Shown: positions 42,519 to 51,522 of the stretch, in pieces
Numbering within the stretch: position 1 is the stretch's first letter
Layout: every line of letters starts with the position of its first letter
Source of the DNA: CAWFKW01 sp963816535
GTDB lineage: Bacteria > Bacteroidota > Ignavibacteria > Tepidaquicellales > OLB5
Length of the DNA stretch: 64,000 nt
NCBI GenBank assembly: GCA_963816535.1
Contig: CAWFKW010000006.1
Span: forward strand, 1 to 64,000
Direction: 5' to 3'
Translations under genes and position numbers: made by a program
The notes under the pieces: generated by a model
Seen by the model: the letters and a program-made list of their open reading frames with translations, nothing else
What the model was told of the DNA's origin: nothing
The model's database searches: none

Positions 42519-43928
42519 TTATTCGTCCCTTGAGATCAAAAATTGCAGCACTTTTTCCCAATCTCTTTCAAAATCATATTCAAACCTGTCTGACGGCGAA
42601 AGCACAAACCCCGTTTCAAGCTCCTTTATTCCTTCTTCGGTATCCCCTGTAAGAAAATGCAGCTTAGCTTTTGAATAGTGGGGTTCGCTCCAATCGGGCT
42701 GATGCTTGATAAGGTCGTCAAGCGCAGGAGCCGCAAGCTCGTATTCTTCGGTTTCGATAAGCGTATCACAAAGGTCAAGTGTTGCATCATAATTCTTCGA
42801 GTCAAGCGCCAGCACCCTCCAGTAGCTCTCTATGGACTCGTGAATCATGCCAAGGTTGTATTCAGCGTCCGCTTTAGCGTACCATAGTTCGGAGTTATCG
42901 GAATATAACGTTATCGCGAAATTATAGTCTTCCAGCGATTTTTTATACTCCCCCAGATGATAGTAGCAGTTTCCCCTGCCGAAATATGATTCAAAATGAC
43001 TTGCGTCCGTGCGGATGGCTCTTGAAAATGTAGATATTGCTTCATCATACTTTCCAAGCTGCTCGTATGCGTTGGCAAGATTGTACAAAGCGTAAACGTC
43101 TTTGTTGTTGTAAGTAAGCGACTGCAGGTAATCATCCATAGCGCGGGTATAAATGCCAATGCTTGCGTGCGCGTTTCCCCTGTTATACCAGGCAGAAGCA
43201 AAGCGGCTATTGATAGAAAGCGCCATATCGTAGCTTTCTATAGCCGAGTAACAACGGCCCATCCTGCTTTGAACCACGCCCCTGTTGTACCAGGCGTTGT
43301 AATTGAACGGCGCAAACTCGATATGTTTATCATAAGCCTCAAGCGCTTTATCAAGCTGGTCGAGAAAATCGAACGAATATCCAAGTTCGTAGTAAGCGTC
43401 TTTGTGGCGCGGTTCTAAAGTTATGATCTTTTCGAAGCACCCGATCGCATCTGCAAAATTATCAGTTTTTTCAAGTATTAAGCCCTTGTTGAACAGAGCG
43501 TCAATGTTGCAGGGGTCAATTTCTAAAACCCTGTTAAAACAGTACAAAGCTTCATCAAAATTGCCGGCATTATCATGAGTTATGCCCTTATTTAATATTG
43601 CTTCCTCATCAGTCGGGTTTAAGCTTATAGCCTTATCGAAACAGATAATAGCGTTTTCAAAGTCGCCTTTGTTATCATAAATTATAGCTTTGCGCTGCCA
43701 AATTTCATTTGAGTAAGGGAAGTACTGCAAAAGCGAATCGATGCAGCTAATCGCTTTTATGTGCTGGTTCTTTTCAAGAAGGTAGTTTATCAGCTCGTCT
43801 ATTGATTCCAGGTCCAGGTCGGCAATATAGCTTTCACCCTTATTCAACAAAGCCTCAATCAGCTCTTCCTTATCGCGTTTTTTATCATGAGAATTATCTT
43901 CGAAATCAATATCGTCGAAGTACCCCAT
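42519..43928 (-). CDS. Tetratricopeptide repeat protein, 469 aa
   Basis: A cytoplasmic protein made of about 11-12 TPR units ('AIICFDKAISLNPTDEEAI', 'ALEAYDKHIEFAPFNYNAWY', 'AIESYDMALSINSRFASAWY' and so on) after a short acidic N-terminus 'MGYFDDIDFEDN'. TPR superhelices mediate protein-protein contacts; the partner is unknown. The start at 43928 is chosen because a strong GGGAGGAG ribosome-binding site lies 7 nt upstream; an upstream ATG at 43958 is less likely. It has its own sigma-70-like promoter at 43957-43985 and is convergent with ftsE. Confidence 0.92.
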   Translation of the reverse strand: MGYFDDIDFEDNSHDKKRDKEELIEALLNKGESYIADLDLESIDELINYLLEKNQHIKAISCIDSLLQYFPYSNEIWQRKAIIYDNKGDFENAIICFDKAISLNPTDEEAILNKGITHDNAGNFDEALYCFNRVLEIDPCNIDALFNKGLILEKTDNFADAIGCFEKIITLEPRHKDAYYELGYSFDFLDQLDKALEAYDKHIEFAPFNYNAWYNRGVVQSRMGRCYSAIESYDMALSINSRFASAWYNRGNAHASIGIYTRAMDDYLQSLTYNNKDVYALYNLANAYEQLGKYDEAISTFSRAIRTDASHFESYFGRGNCYYHLGEYKKSLEDYNFAITLYSDNSELWYAKADAEYNLGMIHESIESYWRVLALDSKNYDATLDLCDTLIETEEYELAAPALDDLIKHQPDWSEPHYSKAKLHFLTGDTEEGIKELETGFVLSPSDRFEYDFERDWEKVLQFLISRDE

Positions 43929-43956
43929 ATCTAAACTCCTCCCAAAGTTTAGTATC

Positions 43957-43985
43957 AATCTAAAATAATTTTATTGTTATGTCAA
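43957..43985 (-). promoter_or_regulatory. Predicted promoter of the TPR gene
   Basis: On the minus strand TTGACA (43985-43980), 17-bp spacer, TAGATT (43962-43957). A short leader carries GGGAGGAG and then the ATG at 43928. Confidence 0.7.
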
Positions 43986-44035
43986 GAGATATTGGCGGAA
44001 AACCTTAGGAAAAAATTTTTACCCTCAAATGGTAT

Positions 44036-44698
44036 TTAATCATTCCAAATAAAATCAAAAAGCAGAAACGAGGCTGTAATAACCACAATAGTGTACGATA
44101 TCATTATCTGGAAATCTCCGGTAAGCTGGTCGAATCCGGCGCCTTCAATAGAAAGCCATGTGGAATTGATGGAACTCAGCATTAGAGGAAGCAAAAGAGG
44201 GAAAGATAATACAGGATATAAAGTACCCTTCGAATTAGCTTTTGAAATGAGGGCGGCGATGATGGTAAGCACAGAAGATAAACCAAGGTTGCCAATCACC
44301 GTAACAAGCATAAATAATCCGATGCTTTTGATCTCAAGTCCGGTGATTAGCACAAACAAAATAACTATAAAAAGATTAATGGTAAAAGAAAGCAGCGTGT
44401 TGAACACGAGCTTGCCCGCAAAAACACTCCTGGGCGCAGAGGAAAGCTTAAGCGTTAAAGCCGTTCCGCGTTCCTCTTCGGAAACAAACACCCTCGAAAG
44501 CCCGTTGGAATTTGAAAAGAAAATTATTATCCATAACAGGCCGGCCTGGAGTTCATTGGATAGCTTTTCTTCGCCTAAAGAAAATTTTATAACTGAAATA
44601 ACCACTAGAACGAACATGATAAGGGCGTTTATGGCATATCTTGTCCTTATCTCGGAGTATAGGTCTTTCTTACATATTTCAAACGCCTGCTTAAACAT
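44036..44698 (-). CDS. ccmB: Heme exporter membrane subunit CcmB
   Basis: Membrane partner of CcmA in system I cytochrome c maturation. 220 aa with six predicted membrane helices. Family-typical segments are 'FKQAFEICKKDLYSEIRTRY', 'GLSRVFVSEEERGTALTLKLSSAPRSVFAGKLVFN' (in which EEERG.. LK is diagnostic) and 'GLSSVLTIIAALISKANSKGTLYPVLSFPLLLPLML'. It lies 7 bp downstream of ccmA. ccmC, ccmE, ccmF and ccmG are not in the window. The TPR gene follows, with its own promoter. Confidence 0.93.
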   Translation of the reverse strand: MFKQAFEICKKDLYSEIRTRYAINALIMFVLVVISVIKFSLGEEKLSNELQAGLLWIIIFFSNSNGLSRVFVSEEERGTALTLKLSSAPRSVFAGKLVFNTLLSFTINLFIVILFVLITGLEIKSIGLFMLVTVIGNLGLSSVLTIIAALISKANSKGTLYPVLSFPLLLPLMLSSINSTWLSIEGAGFDQLTGDFQIMISYTIVVITASFLLFDFIWND

Positions 44699-44705
44699 CG
44701 GTAAA

Positions 44706-45347
44706 TTAAGTATTCATAACTGAGTTAATATTAATTTCCTGTTTGCAAAGCGATTTTTCATATTCGTCGTTTGTAGCAATTACCAGGATTCCCTTTTCTT
44801 TTTGCTCATCGGCAAATTCTGTTACTATCTTTATGCCCTCCTTATCGAGGTTGCTGGTGGGCTCATCAAGCAGCAATATGACCGGCGAATGCAAAACGGC
44901 AAATGCCAGCTTAAGCCGCTGTTTCATTCCCGAAGAATAAATTCTCAGAAGATCGTTTCTTCTATCGTACAGCCCGACTCTTTTTAAAACTTCGTTTATA
45001 TTATCTGCAGAGGCGCCCCTGATCCGGGAGGTAATCTGTAAATTTTCATAGCCTGAAAATTCGTCATACAGGTTAAGGTATGGCGAGACAAAGCCAATGT
45101 ATTTATAAAAATCGTCTTTCTCAATTTTCTTATCAGCGTCCGAAATACTAATTTCGCCGGAAGAAGGATTTAATACGTTTGCAATGATCTTTATCAAAGT
45201 AGATTTGCCGGAGCCGTTCTTGCCTGTGATGGCTATAGAATCGCCGGGGGAAAACTCAAAAGAAATGTCCCTGAATATCGGTTTGCGGTTGAACGTTTTG
45301 GAAAGATTTTTAGCGAGGAGAGAAATATTGGACATGTTCACCTGCAT
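44706..45347 (-). CDS. ccmA: Heme exporter ATP-binding subunit CcmA
   Basis: The ABC ATPase that powers release of heme-loaded CcmE in cytochrome c maturation. 213 aa. Walker A 'ITGKNGSGKSTLIKII', Q-loop 'IGFVSPYLNLYDEFSGYENL', signature-like 'RIYSSGMKQRLKLAFA', Walker B 'ILLLDEPTSNLD'. Start taken at 45347; the ATG at 45335 ('MSNISLLAKNLSKTF') is also plausible. Adjacent ccmB supports CcmA and not a generic exporter ATPase. Confidence 0.88.
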   Translation of the reverse strand: MQVNMSNISLLAKNLSKTFNRKPIFRDISFEFSPGDSIAITGKNGSGKSTLIKIIANVLNPSSGEISISDADKKIEKDDFYKYIGFVSPYLNLYDEFSGYENLQITSRIRGASADNINEVLKRVGLYDRRNDLLRIYSSGMKQRLKLAFAVLHSPVILLLDEPTSNLDKEGIKIVTEFADEQKEKGILVIATNDEYEKSLCKQEININSVMNT

Positions 45348-45359
45348 TAATGACGGCGA

Positions 45360-45860
45360 TTATAACTTATCATGGTTTATTATGCCGTGTTTTGATTTTA
45401 AACGCTGGTTGCGGCGCATGAGCGCCTGCTCATACCTTCTGAGCTCTTCGCCGCTTTCAGGGGTAACGGGCGGTACAGGCATTTTTTTGCCTGTTTCCCT
45501 ATCCATGCTTACAAATGTGAAGTATGCGCTGTTTGAATGAAGTTTCTTACCCGTTTCAAAATCCTCAATATCAACTCTTACGCCAACTTCCATAGAAGTG
45601 TTAAAAGCGCGGTTGACCGATGCTTTAAGCGTAACAATATTTCCGAGCTTAACAGGATGGTGAAATGCCAGGTCATCCACCGATGCCGTCACTGCGACCC
45701 TGTTGGCATGCTTGGAAGCCGACATAGCGGCGGCAATATCCATCCAGTGCATTAACCTGCCGCCCAGCAGGTTGTTCAGCATGTTCGTGTCATTGGGCAG
45801 AACAAGCTCTATCATTGTTATCTGCGAATCCTTTACGTATTTCGGCTGGATTTCCGCCAT
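45360..45860 (-). CDS. Acyl-CoA thioesterase (hot-dog fold)
   Basis: A 166-aa single hot-dog protein of the YciA/BACH type, hydrolysing acyl-CoA to free acid and CoA. Seen: 'LPNDTNMLNNLLGGRLMHWMDIAAAMSASKHANR' with the catalytic Asn/Asp region, 'VDDLAFHHPVKLGNIVTLKA' and 'MEVGVRVDIEDFETGKKLHSNSAYFTFVS'. The ATG overlaps the bamD stop by one base (TAATG), so the genes are translationally coupled. Preferred chain length unknown. Confidence 0.93.
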   Translation of the reverse strand: MAEIQPKYVKDSQITMIELVLPNDTNMLNNLLGGRLMHWMDIAAAMSASKHANRVAVTASVDDLAFHHPVKLGNIVTLKASVNRAFNTSMEVGVRVDIEDFETGKKLHSNSAYFTFVSMDRETGKKMPVPPVTPESGEELRRYEQALMRRNQRLKSKHGIINHDKL

Positions 45861-46621
45861 TATTTATCAGCCAGGCTGCTTCTGAGCGAATTCTCGCGCG
45901 ATTTCAAAGGGCTTTTCGGAAACAGTTTATCGAATTTGTCGAGAACTTTTCTGGCATCATCATATTTTTTTATGTTTATCAGCGCTTCTGCCTGTCCAAG
46001 CATTGCGTCATCAGCCCACTGGGAATCGATATAATTTTCATACACACTCTGAAAATAAAGCGCGGCGGCCTTATAGTGATCCATTTTCATATAGATAATA
46101 CCGGTGCTGTAATCCTTGTACGCAAGTTTGTCGTGCAGCTCCTGGAGTTTTGCATTTGCATCCGGAACGTTCTTATTGTTCGGGTACTGGTCCACAAACG
46201 AAGTAAGTTCGCTTATAGCATACCTTGTGTATTCCTGGTCCAAAGATGGCTTTGGAGATTCTTTGAAATAGCAAACCCCGAGTTTATATCTCGATTCGGG
46301 GATATACTGGCTAAGTCCAAAGTTTTTTTGAAGATTAGCGTATTCATAAGCGGCAAGCAGGTACTCGCCCTTATAGAAATAACTTTCAGCAAGGTAAAAT
46401 TGAACCTTATCGGAAATTGAGCTCCCCGGGAATTTTACTTTAATGAGCGAGAAATCGTCTATGGCGTCAAGATATTTGCCCTGATCAAATTCAGATTTTG
46501 CCAGTGAAAATGCCATTTCAGGGTCGTCTGTATCGAGCGCTGAATGTGATGAGCCGCAGCCCTGGAACAATAATACAGCAAGAAAACCTGTGAGGAGCGT
46601 GAAGATTCGGAATTTTTTCAA
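45860..46621 (-). CDS. bamD: Outer-membrane assembly lipoprotein BamD
   Basis: An essential lipoprotein of the BAM complex that inserts outer-membrane beta-barrels. 253 aa, normal. Lipobox 'LLFQGC' (Cys22), then TPR-like units of the family: 'MAFSLAKSEFDQGKYLDAIDDFSLIKVKFPGS', 'VQFYLAESYFYKGEYLLAAYEY', 'ESRYKLGVCYF', 'DQEYTRYAISELTSFVDQYPNNK'. It is the third gene of the gdhA-to-ccmB set, 4 bp after the unknown membrane protein gene. Confidence 0.94.
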   Translation of the reverse strand: MKKFRIFTLLTGFLAVLLFQGCGSSHSALDTDDPEMAFSLAKSEFDQGKYLDAIDDFSLIKVKFPGSSISDKVQFYLAESYFYKGEYLLAAYEYANLQKNFGLSQYIPESRYKLGVCYFKESPKPSLDQEYTRYAISELTSFVDQYPNNKNVPDANAKLQELHDKLAYKDYSTGIIYMKMDHYKAAALYFQSVYENYIDSQWADDAMLGQAEALINIKKYDDARKVLDKFDKLFPKSPLKSRENSLRSSLADK

Positions 46622-46625
46622 ATTA

Positions 46626-47282
46626 TTACTTAGTCCTGATTGTGAAAAATAAAATTGTAGCCGCCGCCGAAATTAGAACGATAGCAGCCGGAAATATTAC
46701 CGCCTCAAAATCGTTAACCTCGGGCGGCGAGGCTTTTGTAAATGAATATTCTTCTGTTTCAAGTCCTTCGGCATCGTCGTAATTTATTTCATCTTTGTAA
46801 TCTACGCGAATTGAATCGTCAATGTTCGCTTTGCCGCCGCCTGAATAGATCTTTATTTTTATATCTGCGTTTATCTTTCTCCGGATAGTTTTTTCGCCAA
46901 GGAATCTATTCTTAACAAAACCCGGATACGATGTCCGCATGCCGTAAATATCCACGTTGAATCTGTACGCGCTGTCTGGTTTGATTGTTCCGGAATCCTT
47001 AGCGATGCTGAAATTAAGGTTATTACGCCCGGCCGTTTTTTTTACAAGGCCCGTAACAAACTCGATTTCGCTTTTCAGCCCTTTCCCCGAATCTGAGCCG
47101 GCGGTCACATAAAAGACAAACCGGTAATTCCTGTTGATATCCGGAAAGAAAAAGAACTTTTCCAGCTCCCCGGAAATACTCATGTCAAATATTTCAAGGT
47201 TGCTTTTCGCCTGTTTACTCTGTGCAGATATGCTTACAGCAAACGCAGTTGCCAATATGGCTGTAAAAAATATCCGTATCAA
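46626..47282 (-). CDS. Hypothetical exported protein with C-terminal membrane anchor, 218 aa
   Basis: Signal peptide (residues 1-20, 'FFTAILATAFAVSISAQ'), a beta-rich periplasmic domain with regularly charged strands ('ELEKFFFFPDINRNYRFVFY', 'YRFNVDIYGMRTSYPGF'), and one C-terminal membrane helix ('FEAVIFPAAIVLISAAATILFF') with a short basic end. No recognised family. Its place directly before bamD (4 bp) suggests an envelope role. Function unknown. Confidence 0.7.
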   Translation of the reverse strand: MIRIFFTAILATAFAVSISAQSKQAKSNLEIFDMSISGELEKFFFFPDINRNYRFVFYVTAGSDSGKGLKSEIEFVTGLVKKTAGRNNLNFSIAKDSGTIKPDSAYRFNVDIYGMRTSYPGFVKNRFLGEKTIRRKINADIKIKIYSGGGKANIDDSIRVDYKDEINYDDAEGLETEEYSFTKASPPEVNDFEAVIFPAAIVLISAAATILFFTIRTK

Positions 47283-47301
47283 GATAGTATTAATTTATGG
47301 A

Positions 47302-48588
47302 TTAACCGTAAATACCTCTGAGTACCAGCGTCTTTGCAACTTTATCAATTGCAAGAATATAAGCGCCAAGTCTCATTGTTGTTTTATATTTCACAGCGGT
47401 TTCATACACGTTATCAAAAGCTTCGCGCATCATCCTGTCGTGGCGTTTGTTAACGTCGTCTATATCCCAGTAGTAACCAAGCCGGTTCTGCACCCATTCA
47501 AAGTATGATACTGTTACGCCGCCGGCATTCGCAAGTATATCGGGTATTACCATAATCCCTTTTTCTCTCAGTATATCATCCGCATCGGCAGAAGTGGGCC
47601 CGTTGGCGCCTTCTACAATCAGCTTTGCCTTTATTCTCGGAGCGTTCTGATCGGAAATCTGGTCTTCTTTTGCCGCCGGCACAAGCGCATCGCATTCTAA
47701 CTCAAGAAGTTCGGCATTTGATACTTTATCTCCAAATCCGCCGCCTTCAAGCGTGCGGTTCTTTTTAGTATATGCCATAGCCGCTTCTATATCAATCCCG
47801 TTTTTGTTATAATAACCGCCGGTTACATCGCTTATTGCAGTTATCCTGCAGCCCTGCTGCCTGAGCAGCATTGCGCTTATTGAACCTACGTTTCCGAATC
47901 CCTGCACAACAACTGAAGTATCTTCGGGCTTCATGTTAAGTTTCTTGAGCGCTTCCATGGTTGTTATCATTACGCCGCGCCCGGTTGCTTCAACTCTGCC
48001 GAGCGAACCGCCGATAATCAGCGGTTTGCCTGTTACTACCGCAGTTTCAGTCTTCTGCGAATGCATGCTGAACGTATCCATTATCCATGCCATCGTCTGT
48101 TCGTTGGTATTCATATCCGGCGCAGGTATATCTGTATCAGGACCAAACACGCTGAACATATTCGCAGTATAGCGCCTTGTTATCTTTTCAAGCTCAACTC
48201 TCGATAGCTTCGATGGGTCGCACTTAACGGCGCCTTTCGCGCCTCCAAACGGGATATTAGCCACTGCGCATTTCCATGTCATCCACGATGCCAGAGCTTT
48301 TACTTCATCAAGCGTTACGTCCGGCGCATATCTTATTCCGCCCTTCGATGGCCCGAGGATATTATCGTGAATAACGCGGTATCCTTCAAAAACTTTTATT
48401 TCGCCGTTATCCATCTGGATCGGTATGGATACAATAACCTGCTTTACGGGCTTTTGCAGGTATTCATAAACGCCTTTTTCAAGATTCAGAATTTCAGCCG
48501 CCTTATCGAATCTTGCCATCATCGATTCAAACGGGTTTGGCTCGCCGTGATGCACCGGGGCCGGTTCGATGTAACTACTTTCTCCCAT
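47302..48588 (-). CDS. gdhA: Glutamate dehydrogenase
   Basis: Interconverts glutamate and 2-oxoglutarate plus ammonia. The 428-aa length fits the compact hexameric type. Seen: 'GPSKGGIRYAPDVTLDEVKALASWMTWKCAVANIPFGGAKG' (substrate site, with the catalytic Lys), 'DIPAPDMNTNEQTMAWIMD', 'VVQGFGNVGSISAML' (dinucleotide fold) and 'VPAAKEDQIS'. Coenzyme preference (NAD or NADP) cannot be settled by eye. It starts the downstream set with bamD and ccmAB; the 20-bp gap to the next gene allows co-transcription. Divergent from the PD40 gene at 48850. Confidence 0.95.
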   Translation of the reverse strand: MGESSYIEPAPVHHGEPNPFESMMARFDKAAEILNLEKGVYEYLQKPVKQVIVSIPIQMDNGEIKVFEGYRVIHDNILGPSKGGIRYAPDVTLDEVKALASWMTWKCAVANIPFGGAKGAVKCDPSKLSRVELEKITRRYTANMFSVFGPDTDIPAPDMNTNEQTMAWIMDTFSMHSQKTETAVVTGKPLIIGGSLGRVEATGRGVMITTMEALKKLNMKPEDTSVVVQGFGNVGSISAMLLRQQGCRITAISDVTGGYYNKNGIDIEAAMAYTKKNRTLEGGGFGDKVSNAELLELECDALVPAAKEDQISDQNAPRIKAKLIVEGANGPTSADADDILREKGIMVIPDILANAGGVTVSYFEWVQNRLGYYWDIDDVNKRHDRMMREAFDNVYETAVKYKTTMRLGAYILAIDKVAKTLVLRGIYG

Positions 48589-48645
48589 TGGTTATTAGGT
48601 AATTTAGATTTTTGAAGTAATGTTTTAAAACTTAGCTAAATCAAA

Positions 48646-48676
48646 GCCTTGCTGCCACAAGGCGCTGCCTGCGCAG
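48646..48676. repeat. Short GC-rich palindromic repeat in the gdhA/PD40 divergent region
   Basis: GCCTTG (48646-48651) pairs with CAAGGC (48658-48663), and the palindrome CCTGCGCAGG follows at about 48668-48677. This resembles the other dispersed palindromic fragments in the window. The rest of the 261-bp divergent region is AT-rich. Confidence 0.45.
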
Positions 48677-48849
48677 GTGAAAAAATCTAACAAAAGTAGC
48701 AAAATTAGGGAGTTGATTCAAGGAAGAAAGCTCATTTACGGCTGATTGTAATAATATTTGGTTAAAATTATCTATTTTCCTTGAATCAATATCAAAATAT
48801 TGGTAAAATTGTAGAATAATCTAAAATTTTATAAAGGTAACCACAATAA

Positions 48850-49860
48850 ATGAGAATTAAACTATTCATAACGTTAGTATTTGTACTCTTTATTTCCGGC
48901 TCATATGCGCAGGAAGCAAAAAACAACCTTATAGCTTTCAGTTCCGACGCTACAAAAGAAAATAAGCAGCAAATATTCATTATGGATTCAAATGGGGACG
49001 GCGTTAAACAGGTTGCCCACGTAAAGGGACTTGACTGCTACGCCCCAAAGTTCTCGCCCGATGGCAGAAAGATTGTTTTTAACGCGACAGATATTAAGTC
49101 AGATTATATTTATATGGTCGACCTTGACAATACAAGCACGTTCAGCTTTCCGAAATTTATTGACGGCGGCACCAACCCGTCGTTCTCTTCTGACGGGGAA
49201 TATCTTCTTTACAGGTCGGAAAAAAATGACGACAACGCAATTTTTATGATGGACCTTTCAACCGATTCATCGGTTGCCATAAGCGACGGAAGCCTTTCAA
49301 CTCATGCGAAGTTTTCAAGCGACGGTAATAAAGTAATTTATTCTTCTTCAGCCAACGATAACTTCGATCTCGTAGTTTTGAACCTGAACGATACTACTGA
49401 TAACGCCCAGAAAACTATTGCCGCTACAAAAGACGCCGAGCTTTATGGAACGTTTTCTCCTGATGATAAGCGGATCGCTTATTCCGCATTCGATATAAAT
49501 TATAAGGGAACGGTCCATGTTTGCAATTCTGACGGAAAGAATAACAAAACCGTGACTTCCGGCGGCAGCGCGTATAATCCGAAATTTTCTCCTGATGGCA
49601 GCCACCTCGCTTTTGTTTGGGATAAACCCGGAAATTATGAAGTGTACATTTGCAATTCGGACGGCTCAGGCGTTAAACAGTTAACAAGCAAAAAAGGCAA
49701 CACCATGGAATTTGACTGGTCGGCCGATGGCAAAAAGATCGTATATGAGGCTATAAACGACGACGTATCGAGCATTTCAGTAATTGACATAGACTCAGGG
49801 AAAAAGGAAAACCTTACCGGGGATAAAGCCAATAACATTAATCCTTCATTCCAGAAATAA
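48850..49860 (+). CDS. Exported TolB-like PD40 beta-propeller protein
   Basis: A 336-aa exported protein: signal peptide (1-20, ending 'SGSYAQ') and about six PD40/WD40-like blades with 'FSPDGRKIVFNATD', 'FSSDGEYLLYRSEK', 'FSPDDKRIAYSAFD', 'FSPDGSHLAFVWDK' and 'WSADGKKIVYEAIN'. This matches the TolB C-terminal propeller, but the TolB N-terminal domain is absent, so a Tol-Pal role is not established. The stop overlaps the metF ATG by one base (TAATG). Ligand unknown. Confidence 0.88.
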   Translation: MRIKLFITLVFVLFISGSYAQEAKNNLIAFSSDATKENKQQIFIMDSNGDGVKQVAHVKGLDCYAPKFSPDGRKIVFNATDIKSDYIYMVDLDNTSTFSFPKFIDGGTNPSFSSDGEYLLYRSEKNDDNAIFMMDLSTDSSVAISDGSLSTHAKFSSDGNKVIYSSSANDNFDLVVLNLNDTTDNAQKTIAATKDAELYGTFSPDDKRIAYSAFDINYKGTVHVCNSDGKNNKTVTSGGSAYNPKFSPDGSHLAFVWDKPGNYEVYICNSDGSGVKQLTSKKGNTMEFDWSADGKKIVYEAINDDVSSISVIDIDSGKKENLTGDKANNINPSFQK

Positions 49861-50810
49861 TGAAAGTTATAGAGCATTTACACGAAGCGCCAAGACCTAT
49901 CATAAGTTTTGAAGTTATCCCTCCAAAAAGGGGGGGCGATATCGGCCAGCTGTTTTCTGTTTTGAAAGATGTTATGGATTACAACCCGCCATTTATTGAC
50001 GTAACATCCCGCGCAGCAGAAGTTGAATACAGGGAAACGCCAGAAGGCATCCAGAAAAAGATTATCAGGAAACGGCCGGGAACTATCGGCATCAGCGTTG
50101 CGATAAAGAACCACTTCAATATTGATACCGTGCCGCACATGCTATGCTATGGATTTACGAGGGAAGAAACTGAAGATGCGCTTATTGAGCTCAACTATCT
50201 GGGCATTGAAAACGTGCTTGCAATAAGAGGCGATGATTTAGGCTATCATAAGCCGATACCGCTGTACAAATCTCAGAACCAATACGCCCACGAACTGGTG
50301 AAGCAGATATCCAACATGAATAAAGGCAAGTATCTTGAAGACGATTTGCTGGATGCTTCACCGACAAATTTTTGCGTTGGAGTCGGCGGGTACCCCGAAA
50401 AACATTTTGAAGCTCCCAACATGGCTTATGAAATAGACCGCGTGAAGCAGAAAGTGGATGCAGGCGCCGATTATGTTGTAACCCAGATGTTTTATGACAA
50501 TAAAGTTTATTTTGATTTTGTTGATAAATGCCACGAAGCCGGAATTAAAGCGCCTATTATACCGGGTCTGAAAGTCCTGACGGCAAAAAGCCACCTTAGC
50601 TCAATTCCCAAGAATTTTTATATTAATATTCCCGAGGAACTCTCGGCTGAAGTGCTTGAGGCAAAAACGGACCATGTTGTTGAAATTGGCGCCAGGTGGG
50701 CGGCAAAACAAGCCGAAGAACTGTTGAACAGGGATGTTCCCAGTCTGCATTTTTACATTATGCAAAGCGCAAAGCCGATAAAGAAAATGTTTGAGTTTTT
50801 GAAAATGTGA
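49860..50810 (+). CDS. metF: Methylenetetrahydrofolate reductase
   Basis: A FAD-dependent reduction of 5,10-methylene-THF to 5-methyl-THF for methionine synthesis and one-carbon metabolism. 316 aa. TIM-barrel landmarks: 'PIISFEVIPPKRGGDIGQLF' (catalytic Glu), 'FIDVTSRAAEVEY', 'HMLCYGFTREETEDAL', 'NVLAIRGDD', 'DAGADYVVTQMFYDNKVYFDFVD' and 'PIIPGLKVL'. The ATG overlaps the upstream stop by one base. A dispersed inverted repeat follows the stop. Confidence 0.96.
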   Translation: MKVIEHLHEAPRPIISFEVIPPKRGGDIGQLFSVLKDVMDYNPPFIDVTSRAAEVEYRETPEGIQKKIIRKRPGTIGISVAIKNHFNIDTVPHMLCYGFTREETEDALIELNYLGIENVLAIRGDDLGYHKPIPLYKSQNQYAHELVKQISNMNKGKYLEDDLLDASPTNFCVGVGGYPEKHFEAPNMAYEIDRVKQKVDAGADYVVTQMFYDNKVYFDFVDKCHEAGIKAPIIPGLKVLTAKSHLSSIPKNFYINIPEELSAEVLEAKTDHVVEIGARWAAKQAEELLNRDVPSLHFYIMQSAKPIKKMFEFLKM

Positions 50811-50814
50811 TTTA

Positions 50815-50872
50815 CCTCACCCCGTCGCTTCGCGTCACCCCTCTTCTTTGAGGAGAGGGGCCGGGGGTGAGG
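50815..50872. repeat. Palindromic GC-rich repeat after metF
   Basis: Outer arms CCTCACCCC (50815-50823) and GGGGTGAGG (50864-50872). Inner arms CCCCTCTTCT and AGGAGAGGGG (about 50838-50860). This type of CTCACCCC...GGGGTGAGG palindrome is common in intergenic DNA of many bacterial genomes. It can also fold as an RNA hairpin between metF and the next gene. Confidence 0.7.
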
Positions 50873-50901
50873 TGAGAACGGACTTAAATTCATAACGCCA
50901 T

Positions 50902-51522
50902 ATGAGTCTTGAATCAGAGTTAATATTCTTCTCCGAACTTTGCTATTCCAACCGGTTTGTCGCGGCTACTGACGGCAATCTGAGCGTCAGGACAAAACAA
51001 AATACTTTCCTGGCAACGCCTTCATGGCTCTGCAAGGGGCGGATCCGTGAATCTGATATTGCCGAAGTCGATATTAACGGCAGGCTCCTGAAAGGAAAAA
51101 GAAAGCCATCATCAGAGTTCAAGCTGCACAGTTTTATTTACCGTTCAAGAAAAGATATTAACGCAATTGTACATACTCACCCCAGGTTTGCAACTGCATT
51201 TGCCGTTGCAGGCATTGCGCTCGATAAAATTGTATTGCCGGAAGTATATCTGAAGCTCAAATTTGTGCCTCTTGCAAAATATGCAACTCCTTCAACCGAT
51301 GAAGTCCCGAAGTCAATTTCGAAATATGTTAAGGATTTTAACGCAATACTGCTTGCTAACCACGGACTGGTAACTTTTGCCCGGACGCTTGAAGAAGCGT
51401 ATATGCTTAACGAGAAAGTCGAACAGTTCGCCGAGATAAGTTTTTATGCAAGGGCGCTTGGCGGAGAAAAAGAATTGAACAAAACGCAAATTGCAAAACT
51501 CAATAAATTGAAATTATATTGA
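50902..51522 (+). CDS. Class II aldolase/adducin family protein
   Basis: A 206-aa zinc-dependent aldolase-fold protein of the fuculose-1-phosphate aldolase/ribulose-5-phosphate epimerase type. Zinc-site motifs: 'IVHTHPRFATAFAV' (HxH) and 'LLANHGLVTFARTLEEAY' (third His). The acidic residue of the family is in 'PSSEFKLHSFIYRS'. The substrate is not determined; sugar phosphates such as fuculose- or methylthioribulose-phosphate are typical. Its stop overlaps the ddl start by 4 nt, so they are translated together. Confidence 0.92.
   Translation: MSLESELIFFSELCYSNRFVAATDGNLSVRTKQNTFLATPSWLCKGRIRESDIAEVDINGRLLKGKRKPSSEFKLHSFIYRSRKDINAIVHTHPRFATAFAVAGIALDKIVLPEVYLKLKFVPLAKYATPSTDEVPKSISKYVKDFNAILLANHGLVTFARTLEEAYMLNEKVEQFAEISFYARALGGEKELNKTQIAKLNKLKLY

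Noticed and set aside
44091..44723. 210-codon frame antisense to ccmB
   Set aside because: The minus-strand frame is a clear CcmB; the plus-strand frame is a shadow.
45815..46420. 201-codon frame antisense to bamD
   Set aside because: The minus-strand frame is a clear BamD with lipobox; the antisense frame has no domain.
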